Assembly: GCA_903922535.1 (NCBI GenBank)
Contig: CAIXUF010000753.1
Coordinates: 1-20,380 of the forward strand
Length of the DNA stretch: 20,380 nucleotides
Source: Candidatus Hydrogenedentota bacterium
GTDB taxonomy: Bacteria > Hydrogenedentota > Hydrogenedentia > Hydrogenedentiales > CAITNO01
Reading direction: 5' to 3'
Part shown: piece after piece, positions 1 through 7,400 of the stretch
Position numbering within the stretch: position 1 is the first letter of the stretch
Layout: each line of letters opens with the position of its first letter
Translations under genes and position numbers: made by a program
Notes under the pieces: generated by a model
The model's database searches: none
Told to the model about the DNA's origin: nothing
Seen by the model: only the letters and a program-made list of their open reading frames with translations

Positions 1-1
1 C

Positions 2-370
2 CACATCACCTACCTGCTGCGCGCGCGCAAACAGGGCGACGTCATGATCGTCGGGCTCAACAGCGACGCGTCGGTCCGCGAGAACAAGGGGCCCGACCGC
101 CCCGTCGTCAACGAGCAGGACCGCGCCGTGGTGCTTTCCGCGCTGGAGTGCGTGGACTACGTCACCATCTTCGACGACAAGACGCCCATGCCCCTGCTTG
201 ACGCGCTCAAGCCCGACGTCTACGCCAAGGGCGGCGACTACACCATCGACACCATCGTCCAGGAGGAGCGGCGGCTCGTCGAGGGCTACGGCGGGTCCAT
301 AGCCATCATCCCCGGTCTTGACGGCCAATCCACCACCAACATCATCAACAAGATCGCCGGCAAGGGCTGA
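2..370 (+). CDS. rfaE2: D-glycero-beta-D-manno-heptose 1-phosphate adenylyltransferase (RfaE2/HldE C-terminal domain), 5' truncated by window edge
   Basis: Member of the cytidylyltransferase-like nucleotidyltransferase family that makes ADP-heptose for the LPS inner core in the cytoplasm. The visible 122 residues begin at a His that is probably the last residue of the HxGH nucleotide-binding motif, which lies outside the window. Family landmarks are GLNSDASVR, the KGPDRPV block, ALECVDYVTIFDDKTP and KPDVYAKGGDYTID. The reading frame is open to the left edge, so the internal ATG at 44 is not the true start. It could be a stand-alone RfaE2 or the C-terminal half of a bifunctional HldE; the missing upstream part would decide. 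A terminator hairpin follows directly, so this looks like the end of its transcript. Confidence 0.93.
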   Translation, partial: HITYLLRARKQGDVMIVGLNSDASVRENKGPDRPVVNEQDRAVVLSALECVDYVTIFDDKTPMPLLDALKPDVYAKGGDYTIDTIVQEERRLVEGYGGSIAIIPGLDGQSTTNIINKIAGKG

Positions 371-391
371 GACGAGAATAAGACAGACCCA

Positions 392-435
392 AACGGCCGC
401 CCGTTGGCAATTGCGCGGGCGGCCGTTGTGTTTTG
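392..435 (+). terminator. Rho-independent terminator after rfaE2
   Basis: A perfect 12-bp stem (392-403 with 416-427, arm AACGGCCGCCCG) encloses a 12-nt loop and is followed by GTGTTTTG. It starts 21 nt after the rfaE2 stop codon. The T tract is short but the stem is very GC-rich. Confidence 0.75.
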
Positions 436-449
436 CACGAAAAAGCAAA

Positions 450-486
450 CCGTGAAAATCCTGCATTGACTGCGGGATTTTCACGG
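450..486. promoter_or_regulatory. 16-bp inverted repeat overlapping the DUF4143 ATPase promoter
   Basis: Arms 450-465 and 471-486 are complementary over 16 bp with a single mismatch (a G-U pair in RNA) and a 5-nt spacer. The -35 hexamer (466-471) sits on the spacer and the edge of the right arm, and the rest of that arm fills the -35/-10 spacer. The position is typical of an operator for a repressor, perhaps autoregulation. If transcription starts at the downstream ATG, as predicted, this palindrome is not in that mRNA and so acts as DNA rather than as an attenuator. Confidence 0.6.
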
Positions 487-494
487 TGTATACT
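466..494 (+). promoter_or_regulatory. Sigma70-type promoter of the DUF4143 ATPase gene, probably leaderless
   Basis: TTGACT (466-471), a 17-bp spacer and TATACT (489-494) form a near-consensus promoter. Only 6 nt (495-500) separate the -10 from the ATG at 501, so transcription should begin at or within a base of the start codon. No Shine-Dalgarno sequence is present. Confidence 0.72.
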
Positions 495-500
495 ACCGTC

Positions 501-1640
501 ATGATCGAACGCCGGACAGACTTGGAGCGTGTGCGCACGGCGCTGAAACGGAGCCGCGTCGTGGCACTGCTGGGACCCCGCCAATGCGGAAAGACTACGA
601 TTGCGCGCCAGTTCGTATCCGCAGATTCACTCAATTACTTCGATCTGGAAGACCCGGCCAGCCTGGCCCGTCTTTCCGAACCCAAAACCGCTCTCGACCC
701 GCTCAAAGGCCTTGTGGTCATTGACGAGGTCCAACGGCACCCCGAACTGTTTCCCCTGCTTCGGGTGCTGGCGGACCGCCACCCGCTTCCTGCGCGCTTT
801 CTGCTCCTGGGCAGCGCCTCATCCGATTTGCTGAGACAATCTTCGGAGAGTCTTGCGGGACGCATGGAAACCGTCGCGCTGGAGGGCTTTCGTCTGTCCG
901 ACCTCGGCGCCAAGACACAATCCAAGCATTGGCTGCGCGGCGGATTCCCGCTCTCTTTCACAGCCCGGACGGAAGGCGATTCCGTCATTTGGCGCAAACA
1001 GTTTGTCCAGACCTTCATCGAGCGCGACCTGCCCCAGTTCGGCGTGTCCATTCCCGCCGTGGCCCTGCGCCGCTTCTGGGCCATGACTGCCCATTATCAC
1101 GGCCAGACATGGAATGCAGCCGAACTAGCCCGCGCGCTGGCCGTCAACGAGTCCACGGTCCGGCGCTATCTCGATCTAATGACGGGCGTCTTCATGGTGC
1201 GCCAACTGCCCCCCTGGTTTGAAAATCTCGGAAAGCGCCAGGTCAAAGCCCCCAAAGTATATGTGCGCGACAGCGGCCTGCTGCATGCGCTTCTCGGCAT
1301 TGGCGACCATCGTGAACTCGAACTTCATCCGAAGGTGGGCGCCTCCTGGGAAGGCTATGCCGTGGAGGAGGTGCTCAAGGCGCTGCAACCGGACGACGCC
1401 TATTACTGGGCCACACACCACGGTGCCGAAATCGACCTTGTTCTTTTCAAAGGGGGGCGGCGCATCGGTGTCGAATGCAAGAGGACCGACGCACCGACGC
1501 TAACCCCATCCATGCGCACGGCGTTGACGGATTTGAAGCTGGACGAACTCCATGTGGTCTACCCCGGCGCGCAGCGGTATCCGCTGGCGGACAAGGTGAC
1601 CGTGGTTCCTCTCGCCGAGTTCGTTGGGGCGAAGGATTAA
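501..1640 (+). CDS. AAA+ ATPase with C-terminal DUF4143 nuclease-like domain
   Basis: 379-residue member of the COG1373 ATPase family. The Walker A motif GPRQCGKT is at residues 25-32 and Walker B LVVIDE at 71-76, followed by an LLGSAS sensor-like strand. The middle part carries a winged-helix-like segment (AVNESTVRRYLDLMTGVF). The C-terminal DUF4143 region contains E310, D312 and E325-C-K327, a spacing like PD-(D/E)xK nuclease folds. The family is common, often strain-variable, and its role is unresolved; links to defence or selfish elements have been suggested. I chose ATG 501 rather than the in-frame GTG 486, because GTG 486 would lie upstream of the -10 element. The gene stands alone, convergent with hslV. 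It is full length with both ATPase motifs intact. Confidence 0.9.
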   Translation: MIERRTDLERVRTALKRSRVVALLGPRQCGKTTIARQFVSADSLNYFDLEDPASLARLSEPKTALDPLKGLVVIDEVQRHPELFPLLRVLADRHPLPARFLLLGSASSDLLRQSSESLAGRMETVALEGFRLSDLGAKTQSKHWLRGGFPLSFTARTEGDSVIWRKQFVQTFIERDLPQFGVSIPAVALRRFWAMTAHYHGQTWNAAELARALAVNESTVRRYLDLMTGVFMVRQLPPWFENLGKRQVKAPKVYVRDSGLLHALLGIGDHRELELHPKVGASWEGYAVEEVLKALQPDDAYYWATHHGAEIDLVLFKGGRRIGVECKRTDAPTLTPSMRTALTDLKLDELHVVYPGAQRYPLADKVTVVPLAEFVGAKD

Positions 1641-1672
1641 ACTGCCGGGTCGGGTCATCTTCCCACGCCCCT

Positions 1673-2212
1673 TTACAGCGTCTCCACCCGTATGTTCTCA
1701 TTGGTGTAGATGCAGATACCCGCGGCGATGCGCAGGGACTGCTCGACCACGGCCTTGGCGTCAAGGTCGGTGTGGGCGATGAGTGCGCGGGCCGCGGCCA
1801 GCGCGTAGGGGCCGCCGGAGCCGATGGCAATGATGCCGTCTTCGGGCTCGATGATCTCGCCCGTGCCGGAGATCAGCAGCGACAGGGTCGCGTCGCTGAC
1901 GGCGAGCATGGCATTGAGCTGGCGCAGGTACTTGTCCGTGCGCCATTCCTTGGCGAGTTCGACCGCCGCGCGCAGCAGGTTCTTGTTGTGCTCCTTGAGT
2001 TTGCCCTCAAAGCGGTCGAACAGCGCGAACGCGTCGGCGACCGCTCCGGCAAAGCCGGCCAGCACCGCGCCGTCGGCCAGCCGCCGCACCTTGCTTGCGT
2101 TGCCCTTCATCACCGTTTCGCCCAGCGTCACCTGGCCGTCGCCGCCCATGGCGACCACACCGTTTCGCCGCACGGCGATCACGGTGGTGGCATGAAACTC
2201 GGGAATATTCAT
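1673..2212 (-). CDS. hslV: ATP-dependent protease proteolytic subunit HslV (ClpQ)
   Basis: 179-residue N-terminal-threonine peptidase (family T1B) that forms a double hexameric ring in the cytoplasm and degrades substrates unfolded by the HslU ATPase. The short propeptide MNIPEFHA precedes the catalytic Thr9, the same arrangement as the FHATT start of Bacillus CodW. Other family blocks are [44 protein letters not shown] and the [16 protein letters not shown] stretch near the C-terminus. A GGGAGGA ribosome binding site lies 6-7 nt before the ATG. It begins 22 nt after the rhaM stop, so the two are probably one transcript. No hslU is adjacent on either side within the window, although hslV and hslU are usually neighbours. 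Confidence 0.96.
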   Translation of the reverse strand: MNIPEFHATTVIAVRRNGVVAMGGDGQVTLGETVMKGNASKVRRLADGAVLAGFAGAVADAFALFDRFEGKLKEHNKNLLRAAVELAKEWRTDKYLRQLNAMLAVSDATLSLLISGTGEIIEPEDGIIAIGSGGPYALAAARALIAHTDLDAKAVVEQSLRIAAGICIYTNENIRVETL

Positions 2213-2234
2213 CGTCGTTTCCTCCCGGAGCGGG

Positions 2235-2549
2235 TTAGTCGATGTGGAACACCTCGTCCAGCGGCTTGGCCACGGGCGAATTGTCCGGATTGCATTCCAT
2301 GATGTCCTGCATGTGGGCCCACCACCGCTTCACCACTTCCGTGTCCGGCAGATCGGCGGACGTGTTGTCATCGGTCAGTTTCTGCACGGCAAACAGCGTC
2401 AGCGTTTCCGGATCAAGGAAGATGGAATAGTCGGAGATGCCCGCGTCATGAAGTTGCTGGAGCATGTCCGGCCACAGCACATCATGGCGGCGTTTGTACT
2501 CCTCCTCGAATCCCGGTTTGAGCTGCATCTTGAACGCGTTGCGAATCAT
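2235..2549 (-). CDS. rhaM: L-rhamnose mutarotase
   Basis: 104 residues, the usual length of RhaM, a cytoplasmic dimeric alpha+beta-barrel enzyme that interconverts alpha and beta anomers of L-rhamnose. Family blocks are the [13 protein letters not shown] start, [14 protein letters not shown] (H22 in the expected active-site position), an [17 protein letters not shown] strand and the [14 protein letters not shown] segment near the C-terminus. The ATG at 2549 is chosen because AGGAAGGA lies about 8 nt upstream. An upstream in-frame start at 2663 would add 38 residues unlike the family. No other rhamnose gene is in the window. Pairing with hslV is unusual. Confidence 0.93.
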   Translation of the reverse strand: MIRNAFKMQLKPGFEEEYKRRHDVLWPDMLQQLHDAGISDYSIFLDPETLTLFAVQKLTDDNTSADLPDTEVVKRWWAHMQDIMECNPDNSPVAKPLDEVFHID

Positions 2550-2607
2550 GGCCTGAAATCCTTCCTTTCTTGCTGTCAGCCGACGCGGCTGATGGTTGCC
2601 TGAGCGA

Positions 2608-2636
2608 CTATAGCACAGTTTTAAGGGAATGATGCA
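2608..2636 (-). promoter_or_regulatory. Possible rhaM-hslV promoter
   Basis: On the minus strand TATAGT (2613 to 2608) is a good -10 hexamer about 58 nt before the rhaM ATG. The expected -35 position (2631-2636) reads TGCATC, a poor match, so this rests mainly on the -10. Confidence 0.35.
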
Positions 2637-2756
2637 CCTTGTTTCGCCCCTCCGCTTGGTCAAGGCTTGTTTTGCGTAAACTACTGTTCCGTCAAGAGTT
2701 ATCCTGCGTGGAACGGGGGGATATTCCCAAGGCTGTCAAGGGACAAAAAAAAGTAC

Positions 2757-2785
2757 TGGACTTTTTGCCCGATATCGCTTATAAT
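2757..2785 (+). promoter_or_regulatory. Strong sigma70-type promoter of the small secreted protein gene
   Basis: TGGACT (2757-2762), a 17-bp spacer and a consensus TATAAT (2780-2785) within a local AT-rich patch. Transcription would begin near 2792, giving a leader of about 70 nt. Confidence 0.75.
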
Positions 2786-2859
2786 TTAGTAGAAACGGAG
2801 AGTGAATATCCTGTTGTTTCACTGCCGTTGTGGGCCTCTAACCGACGGGGGTTAAACCT

Positions 2860-3123
2860 GTGAGCGTTATGAAAATGATGCGGCGAAACATGGGACTTTT
2901 TGTAGCCATCTTTGTGGGCGTTCTTGTCATGTCGGCGGGTCTTGCACTCGCCGCGGACAGCTCGGCTTCACAGACAGCCCCCGCGACAGCGTTGGATGCC
3001 AGCCAGCTTAAGGCGGTTAGCACAACGAGCGGCGGTGCTGGTGGTGCGGGCGGTGCGGCCAGTGGTGCTGGCGGCGGCGCGACCGGCGGCGGTGGCGCTG
3101 ACGTGAAGGTTGCCCAGTACTAG
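2860..3123 (+). CDS. Small secreted Gly/Ala-rich protein of unknown function
   Basis: 87 residues from GTG 2860, or 84 from the in-frame ATG at 2869; a GGGGG tract 8 nt before the GTG slightly favours the GTG. The N-terminus is a clear Sec signal peptide: basic MKMMRR, a hydrophobic core and an ALALAAD cleavage region. The mature part is only about 55 residues: a Ser/Thr/Ala segment, then a Gly/Ala run made of GGAGGA-like units, ending in DVKVAQY. I recognise no family. The gene has its own strong promoter and an excellent terminator, which suggests a monocistronic, well-expressed exported product. Alternatives are a small surface protein or an exported peptide precursor. Confidence 0.7.
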   Translation: MSVMKMMRRNMGLFVAIFVGVLVMSAGLALAADSSASQTAPATALDASQLKAVSTTSGGAGGAGGAASGAGGGATGGGGADVKVAQY

Positions 3124-3178
3124 AAGTCTTCGTAGTACAAGCCTTCCGTTCCAAAAGACACTAACAGTTCCTGTTACT

Positions 3179-3220
3179 AAAGCGCTCTCTGCTTGCGCAG
3201 GGGGTGCTTTGTTCTTTTTT
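3179..3220 (+). terminator. Rho-independent terminator of the small secreted protein gene
   Basis: A 14-bp stem (3179-3192 with 3197-3210, including three G-U pairs) encloses a TTGC tetraloop and is followed by GTTCTTTTTT. The A tract before and T tract after are typical. It lies 55 nt after the stop codon. Confidence 0.88.
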
Positions 3221-3287
3221 ACGGCATGGGGGATGGTCGGAATGCCGCACAGGTGCGGTTGCCGTGGGCGGATGACGGGGCCGATGG

Positions 3288-4286
3288 TCAGTAGCGGTCC
3301 GCGTCTTCCTCATCATCAATGCCGGGAATATAGGTTGTGTCGTCCTCGATGGCCTCTTCCCAGGTCATGATGGGCGGTCTCGGGTCCACCAGGTTTCGCA
3401 GGCGCTCCTCCTCCTCCTCCCGCGCCCAGCCCGCCAGAACCTTTCGCCGCTGGCGCTTCACGCTGAACCACGCCACGATGGTCAGCACGGACATGGGCGC
3501 AAAGAAAGATCCCGAGGCCATGGCCCCAACAAGCACCACCAGCCACAGGGAACGGATGTAACCGACCCACATGCCGTGCAAATCGAATCCGCCGTATTGG
3601 TGCAGCGCGTCGGGAAAAGGCATGGTGCGCGTTGCGAGCACCACCTGCCAGAACCGGTCCGGGCCGAGCCGTTTGAACAGGTGCCGGGTGAGTGACAGCG
3701 ACTGGGCGTATGCATCGCCGAATTCCATCTCCCGGCCCGGATTCATGAAGGTCCGGTCCAGGTCTTTGTACTCGATAAGCCGGTTCTCGAAGAACATCAT
3801 GGCCATGGTCATGGGCGTGGCGAACTGGTACTCCTTCGACAGGAACATCGCCAGCCCCTCGTTGAGCCAGTTCGGCATGAAGGCGGGGTTGGTGTTGCGC
3901 GCCAGCAGCACATGGACCAGTTCATGGCGCAGCGTGCCCAGAAAATCGGCGCGCGCCCCCCGCAGGCGCGGTGACTTCACCGCGATGAGCCCCCGTTCCG
4001 GCTCGGCCACTCCGCTCACCTGCCCCGGCATGAATCCGGGCGTGCGGCGGTGAAAGGCGGCCACCGTGGGCGCAATGAACACGTTCACCGGCTTGTCGCC
4101 CAGGGGAAGATGCTGCGCGAAGTCCGCGGCCGCCTCTTTCAGTTCCCGCATGGCCCGTTGCGCGGCGTCCTCGTCCCCCGCCGCGTACTCGACCACCAGC
4201 GGGCCTTCCTGAAGTGTCGCGGCCTGGGCGGCCCAGGCGGGGATAAGGGCCGCCAACAACAGGATGATCGCGAAAAACCGGTTCAT
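3288..4286 (-). CDS. Secreted, membrane-anchored gluzincin metallopeptidase (peptidase MA-like)
   Basis: 332 residues. A Sec signal peptide (residues 1-22, MNRFFAIILLLAALIPAWA) is followed by an extracytoplasmic domain. HELVH at 121-125 supplies two zinc ligands and the catalytic Glu. NEGLAMF at 142-148 gives the third ligand, Glu143, the short gluzincin spacing seen in peptidase MA families. A hydrophobic segment at about 245-272 is followed by basic KRQRRK, so the C-terminus should be cytoplasmic. The tail is strongly acidic (EEEEER, EEAIEDD, DDEEDADRY). I chose ATG 4286 because it opens the signal peptide and has a -10-like TATGAT exactly 6 nt upstream. The GTG at 4322 would place 12 odd residues before it. 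Substrate unknown. Confidence 0.82.
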   Translation of the reverse strand: MNRFFAIILLLAALIPAWAAQAATLQEGPLVVEYAAGDEDAAQRAMRELKEAAADFAQHLPLGDKPVNVFIAPTVAAFHRRTPGFMPGQVSGVAEPERGLIAVKSPRLRGARADFLGTLRHELVHVLLARNTNPAFMPNWLNEGLAMFLSKEYQFATPMTMAMMFFENRLIEYKDLDRTFMNPGREMEFGDAYAQSLSLTRHLFKRLGPDRFWQVVLATRTMPFPDALHQYGGFDLHGMWVGYIRSLWLVVLVGAMASGSFFAPMSVLTIVAWFSVKRQRRKVLAGWAREEEEERLRNLVDPRPPIMTWEEAIEDDTTYIPGIDDEEDADRY

Positions 4287-4292
4287 ACCGGA

Positions 4293-4298
4293 ATCATA
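4293..4298 (-). promoter_or_regulatory. -10 element of a probable leaderless promoter for the peptidase gene
   Basis: TATGAT on the minus strand ends 6 nt before the ATG at 4286. No convincing -35 lies at 17-18 bp spacing, and no Shine-Dalgarno sequence precedes the ATG. Confidence 0.45.
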
Positions 4299-4383
4299 CC
4301 CCACCGGCGCACAGGCAGGCACGAAACGGGGTTGAAGCGTCCGGACCTATTGCGGCGGCCAAGTTGACGTCCCACAGTGTCAC

Positions 4384-4423
4384 GGGCATACTGCCCATGG
4401 TCCTCACGGGCGAGACCCCCGTG
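4384..4423. repeat. Pair of short intergenic palindromes
   Basis: GGGC-ATACT-GCCC (4384-4396) and CACGGG/CCCGTG (4405-4410 with 4418-4423) lie between the peptidase start and the end of the repeat-protein gene. They resemble other short palindromes in this window's intergenic DNA. Function unknown; the nearest transcript end is that of the 4482-8570 gene. Confidence 0.5.
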
Positions 4424-4481
4424 CCACACTGCCGGGCCACGGCCGCCGCACTTGAGGACAGAGCTGTTCCCCTGCCGTCGT

Positions 4482-7400
4482 CTACCGTCGCTTTTTCCGC
4501 GCCGCCGCCGCGAGGGCGACCACCAGCAAGGCCAAGCCGCCCAAGCCGACCGTGGGCACGCGCGGGGACACGGTCAACGCGACCGGGACCGATTCAATGG
4601 AATCGCCGTTGGTGTCGCTGACCTCCACGCTGTAATTGCCGCTGTTGACGAGGGCCAGGTGGGACAGGGTGTACTTGCCGCTGTTGGCGCCCGTGATGTT
4701 CTCGCCGCCTTTCTTCCACTGGTATGACAGCGGGCCATAACCGCCCGCCGCCGTCACCGTGAAGGCAAAGTCATTCCCCTCCGTCGCGCTGCCTTCCACG
4801 GGCGGCAGAACTATGCGCACGCGCGGCTGCACCTGAATATGCGCGACACCGCTGATGTGCGGCGCTCCGTCGAACCTCACTTCGCACCAGTAGGCGCCCG
4901 CCGCGCCGACGTCCAGAATCGTGAACGGCCATGCAGCGTCGTTTGCACCGTTTGCCACAGTACTCCCGTTGTCGAACATCCACTGGTACGTTGTGAATGT
5001 GCCGCCCTCATCCACCTGCACCCGCAATTCAGGCGTGTCGCCCACGTAAAGTTTCGCGTCTTGCGGCTGCAAGGCGAAGCCGGGCCAGTTGTGGATTGTG
5101 CACAAGGACGAATGGCCACCCGTGCAGAAATTGCCTGTCAGGTCGGTGACCAGGCCGTCCTCGATGTCAATGCCGCAGGCGCCGTCCGCATTTGGGTCGG
5201 CCAGCGTCACCGCCACGGTATAGTACGGGTCATCCGCCACCGTTACCACCGCTGTTCCCGCCAATGTGCCGGTCACACGGAGCGTGCTGTCATTGAAACT
5301 GGTTCCCACAGGCTCGCTGAAGTGCACGGCAAACGCCACCGTATCCGACGTGGTCGGCGACGATGTGAGCAGGTAGATTTCCGCCGTGGGCAGCGCGTCC
5401 AGCGTCGTGCCCGATGCCTCCGGACCCGCCGCCGTGTTCACGCCCGCGCCGTTGCGCGCGGTCACGCTGAACGCGTATCCCGAGAGCTGTTCCAGACCGA
5501 CCACAGTCTTGGTGGCCCAGTCTGCCGCAGTCTGCCAGACCTGTGCGGTGCCCAGCGTGCCGTTGGCCCGCACCCACTGGCCGGTGGTCGTGCAGCGGAT
5601 GGCGTATTCCGTGTTTGGCGGGTTTCCATCCCCGCTGCCAATGGTCACATTCAGTGTGTTTCCCCCGGCGCCGTCCACCCCCGGCGCCACCGGCGCATTT
5701 GCCAGCGTCCATGCGGAGAAGGCTGTGGTTTTGTCGCTGTCACCCCTTGCATTGGTCCCCGCCACCTGGAAGGTGTAAGGGGTGTTCACAGACAGGCCAC
5801 TCCATGGATACGAGGTGGCGTCCGCTGCGGTGGTGGTCAGCAGGGTGACCGGCGCGCCCGTGCCGGGGCCGGCCCACAGTGTGAAGCCCGTCTCGTCGTC
5901 GGAGTTGTCGGTCCACGTCCAGGTGAGCGTGTCCGTGCCGATGTCTGTCGCGCCGGGATTCGTCGGCGCATCGGGAGGCAGGAACGACTTGGGCGCGGCG
6001 GCGTACGTCGAGCCGGTCGCCGTGAGGGATACGGTAACCGCGTAGATCTGCCTGCCGTTTTCGACCCGGACTGGCACAGGTTTCACAGCGCCCAATGACT
6101 TGTAGGAAGCCGCTTCTTTGTTTGCGGGGTAATCGGGCGGGTAGGTCAGCGCGGCCGCGCGGAAGCGATCATACGCCACGCCGTAGGCCGCCGCGTCGTC
6201 CTCGCTGAACTCCACGCACAATGACGCGCCCTTGCCGCCGAACCGGACATCGGCCGGTCCGAGCGTGAGCGCGCCGTTCAGACGAATGCCGCCCATCTGG
6301 ATCTCGTCAGCCCGGTCCAGCGTCACGGGTACCGGCATCACGCCCAGGTAGGACACCGTCGTTCCCGCCACCGTGGTGAGCGCCGGTTTGTAGAAGCCGA
6401 AGATGTCATTGCCAATCGTGACCGCGCCCGGCGAAAGCGTCAGCGTTGCCTGGCTCTGGTTCACCCGCGGCTGCCACACGCCGAAATACCCGGAAACCTT
6501 GCCGCCCGCCTGCCCGAAAGCGCCGCCCGCGAAAAGGGTGTTGCGCTTCACCGCGAGGGCGCACACTTCATTGTTCATTCCGGTTCCCAGCGAAGACCAT
6601 GCGGTGCCGTTCCACTTGGCCGTGTATCCGCCCGACCCGGAGCCGCCGCCGGCGTAAACATCGCCTAACCCGTCCAGCGCAAGGGCCAAAATCTGGCTGG
6701 CCGTCCCCGCGCCCAAAGCGGACCATGCGGTGCCGTTCCACTTGGCCGCGTAATTGGCCGCGCCACCGCCCGCCGTCGTAAAGGAACCCCCGGCATAGAC
6801 ATTGCCCGCCCCGTCCGCTGCAACGGCATAGACAGTGTCATTCGTTCCCGTTCCCAGCGCGGACCACACCGAGCCGTTCCACTTCGCCACATGGTTGGCG
6901 GTCACGCCACCCGCCGTCGTGAAGTAGCCTCCGGCATAGACATTGCCCGACCCGTCCACGGCAAGGCTCTTGACGGTGCTGCCCAGCCCGGCTCCCAGCG
7001 CGGACCAGGCGGTGCCGTTCCATTTGGCCACGTTGTCGGCCGCCACCCCGCCCACCGCATGATCAAAGGAGCCCCCCGCATAGACGTTGCCCGCCCCGTC
7101 CACCGCCAGGGCCTCGACAACGCCGCCCAACCCGTTTGCCATCTCCATCCAGGCGCTGCCGTTCCATTTTCCGATGTGGTTGCTGGCGCTGTTGCCCGCA
7201 AACAGGAAGGATCCCCCGGCGTACAGGTTGCCCGACCCGTCCACGGCCAGTGCGCGCACGTCGCCGTTGCTCATTCCCACGCCGAGCGGGGCCCATGCGG
7301 CGCCGTTCCACCGGGCCACAAAAGCGGCGTCCCCGCTGTCCGTGGTCGTGAAGAAGCCGCCGGCGTAGACATTGCCGGACCCGTCCGCCGCAATCACGTT

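Larger units (their letters stand above)
2550..2859. other. Intergenic region between divergent rhaM and the small secreted protein gene
   Basis: Holds the candidate rhaM promoter and the strong rightward promoter at 2757-2785. A 74-codon rightward reading frame (2639-2863) has no family signature, starts upstream of the strong promoter and overlaps the next gene; I regard it as non-coding. Confidence 0.6.

Noticed and set aside
1475..2302. 275-codon rightward frame
   Set aside because: Overlaps the end of the ATPase gene and is antisense to hslV; both of those are firmly identified.
2724..2760. Minus-strand TTGACA as the rhaM -35
   Set aside because: No -10 hexamer follows at 16-18 bp.
4839..6098. 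419-codon rightward frame
   Set aside because: Antisense to the FnIII/Ig domains of the giant protein; rich in Arg, with no family pattern.
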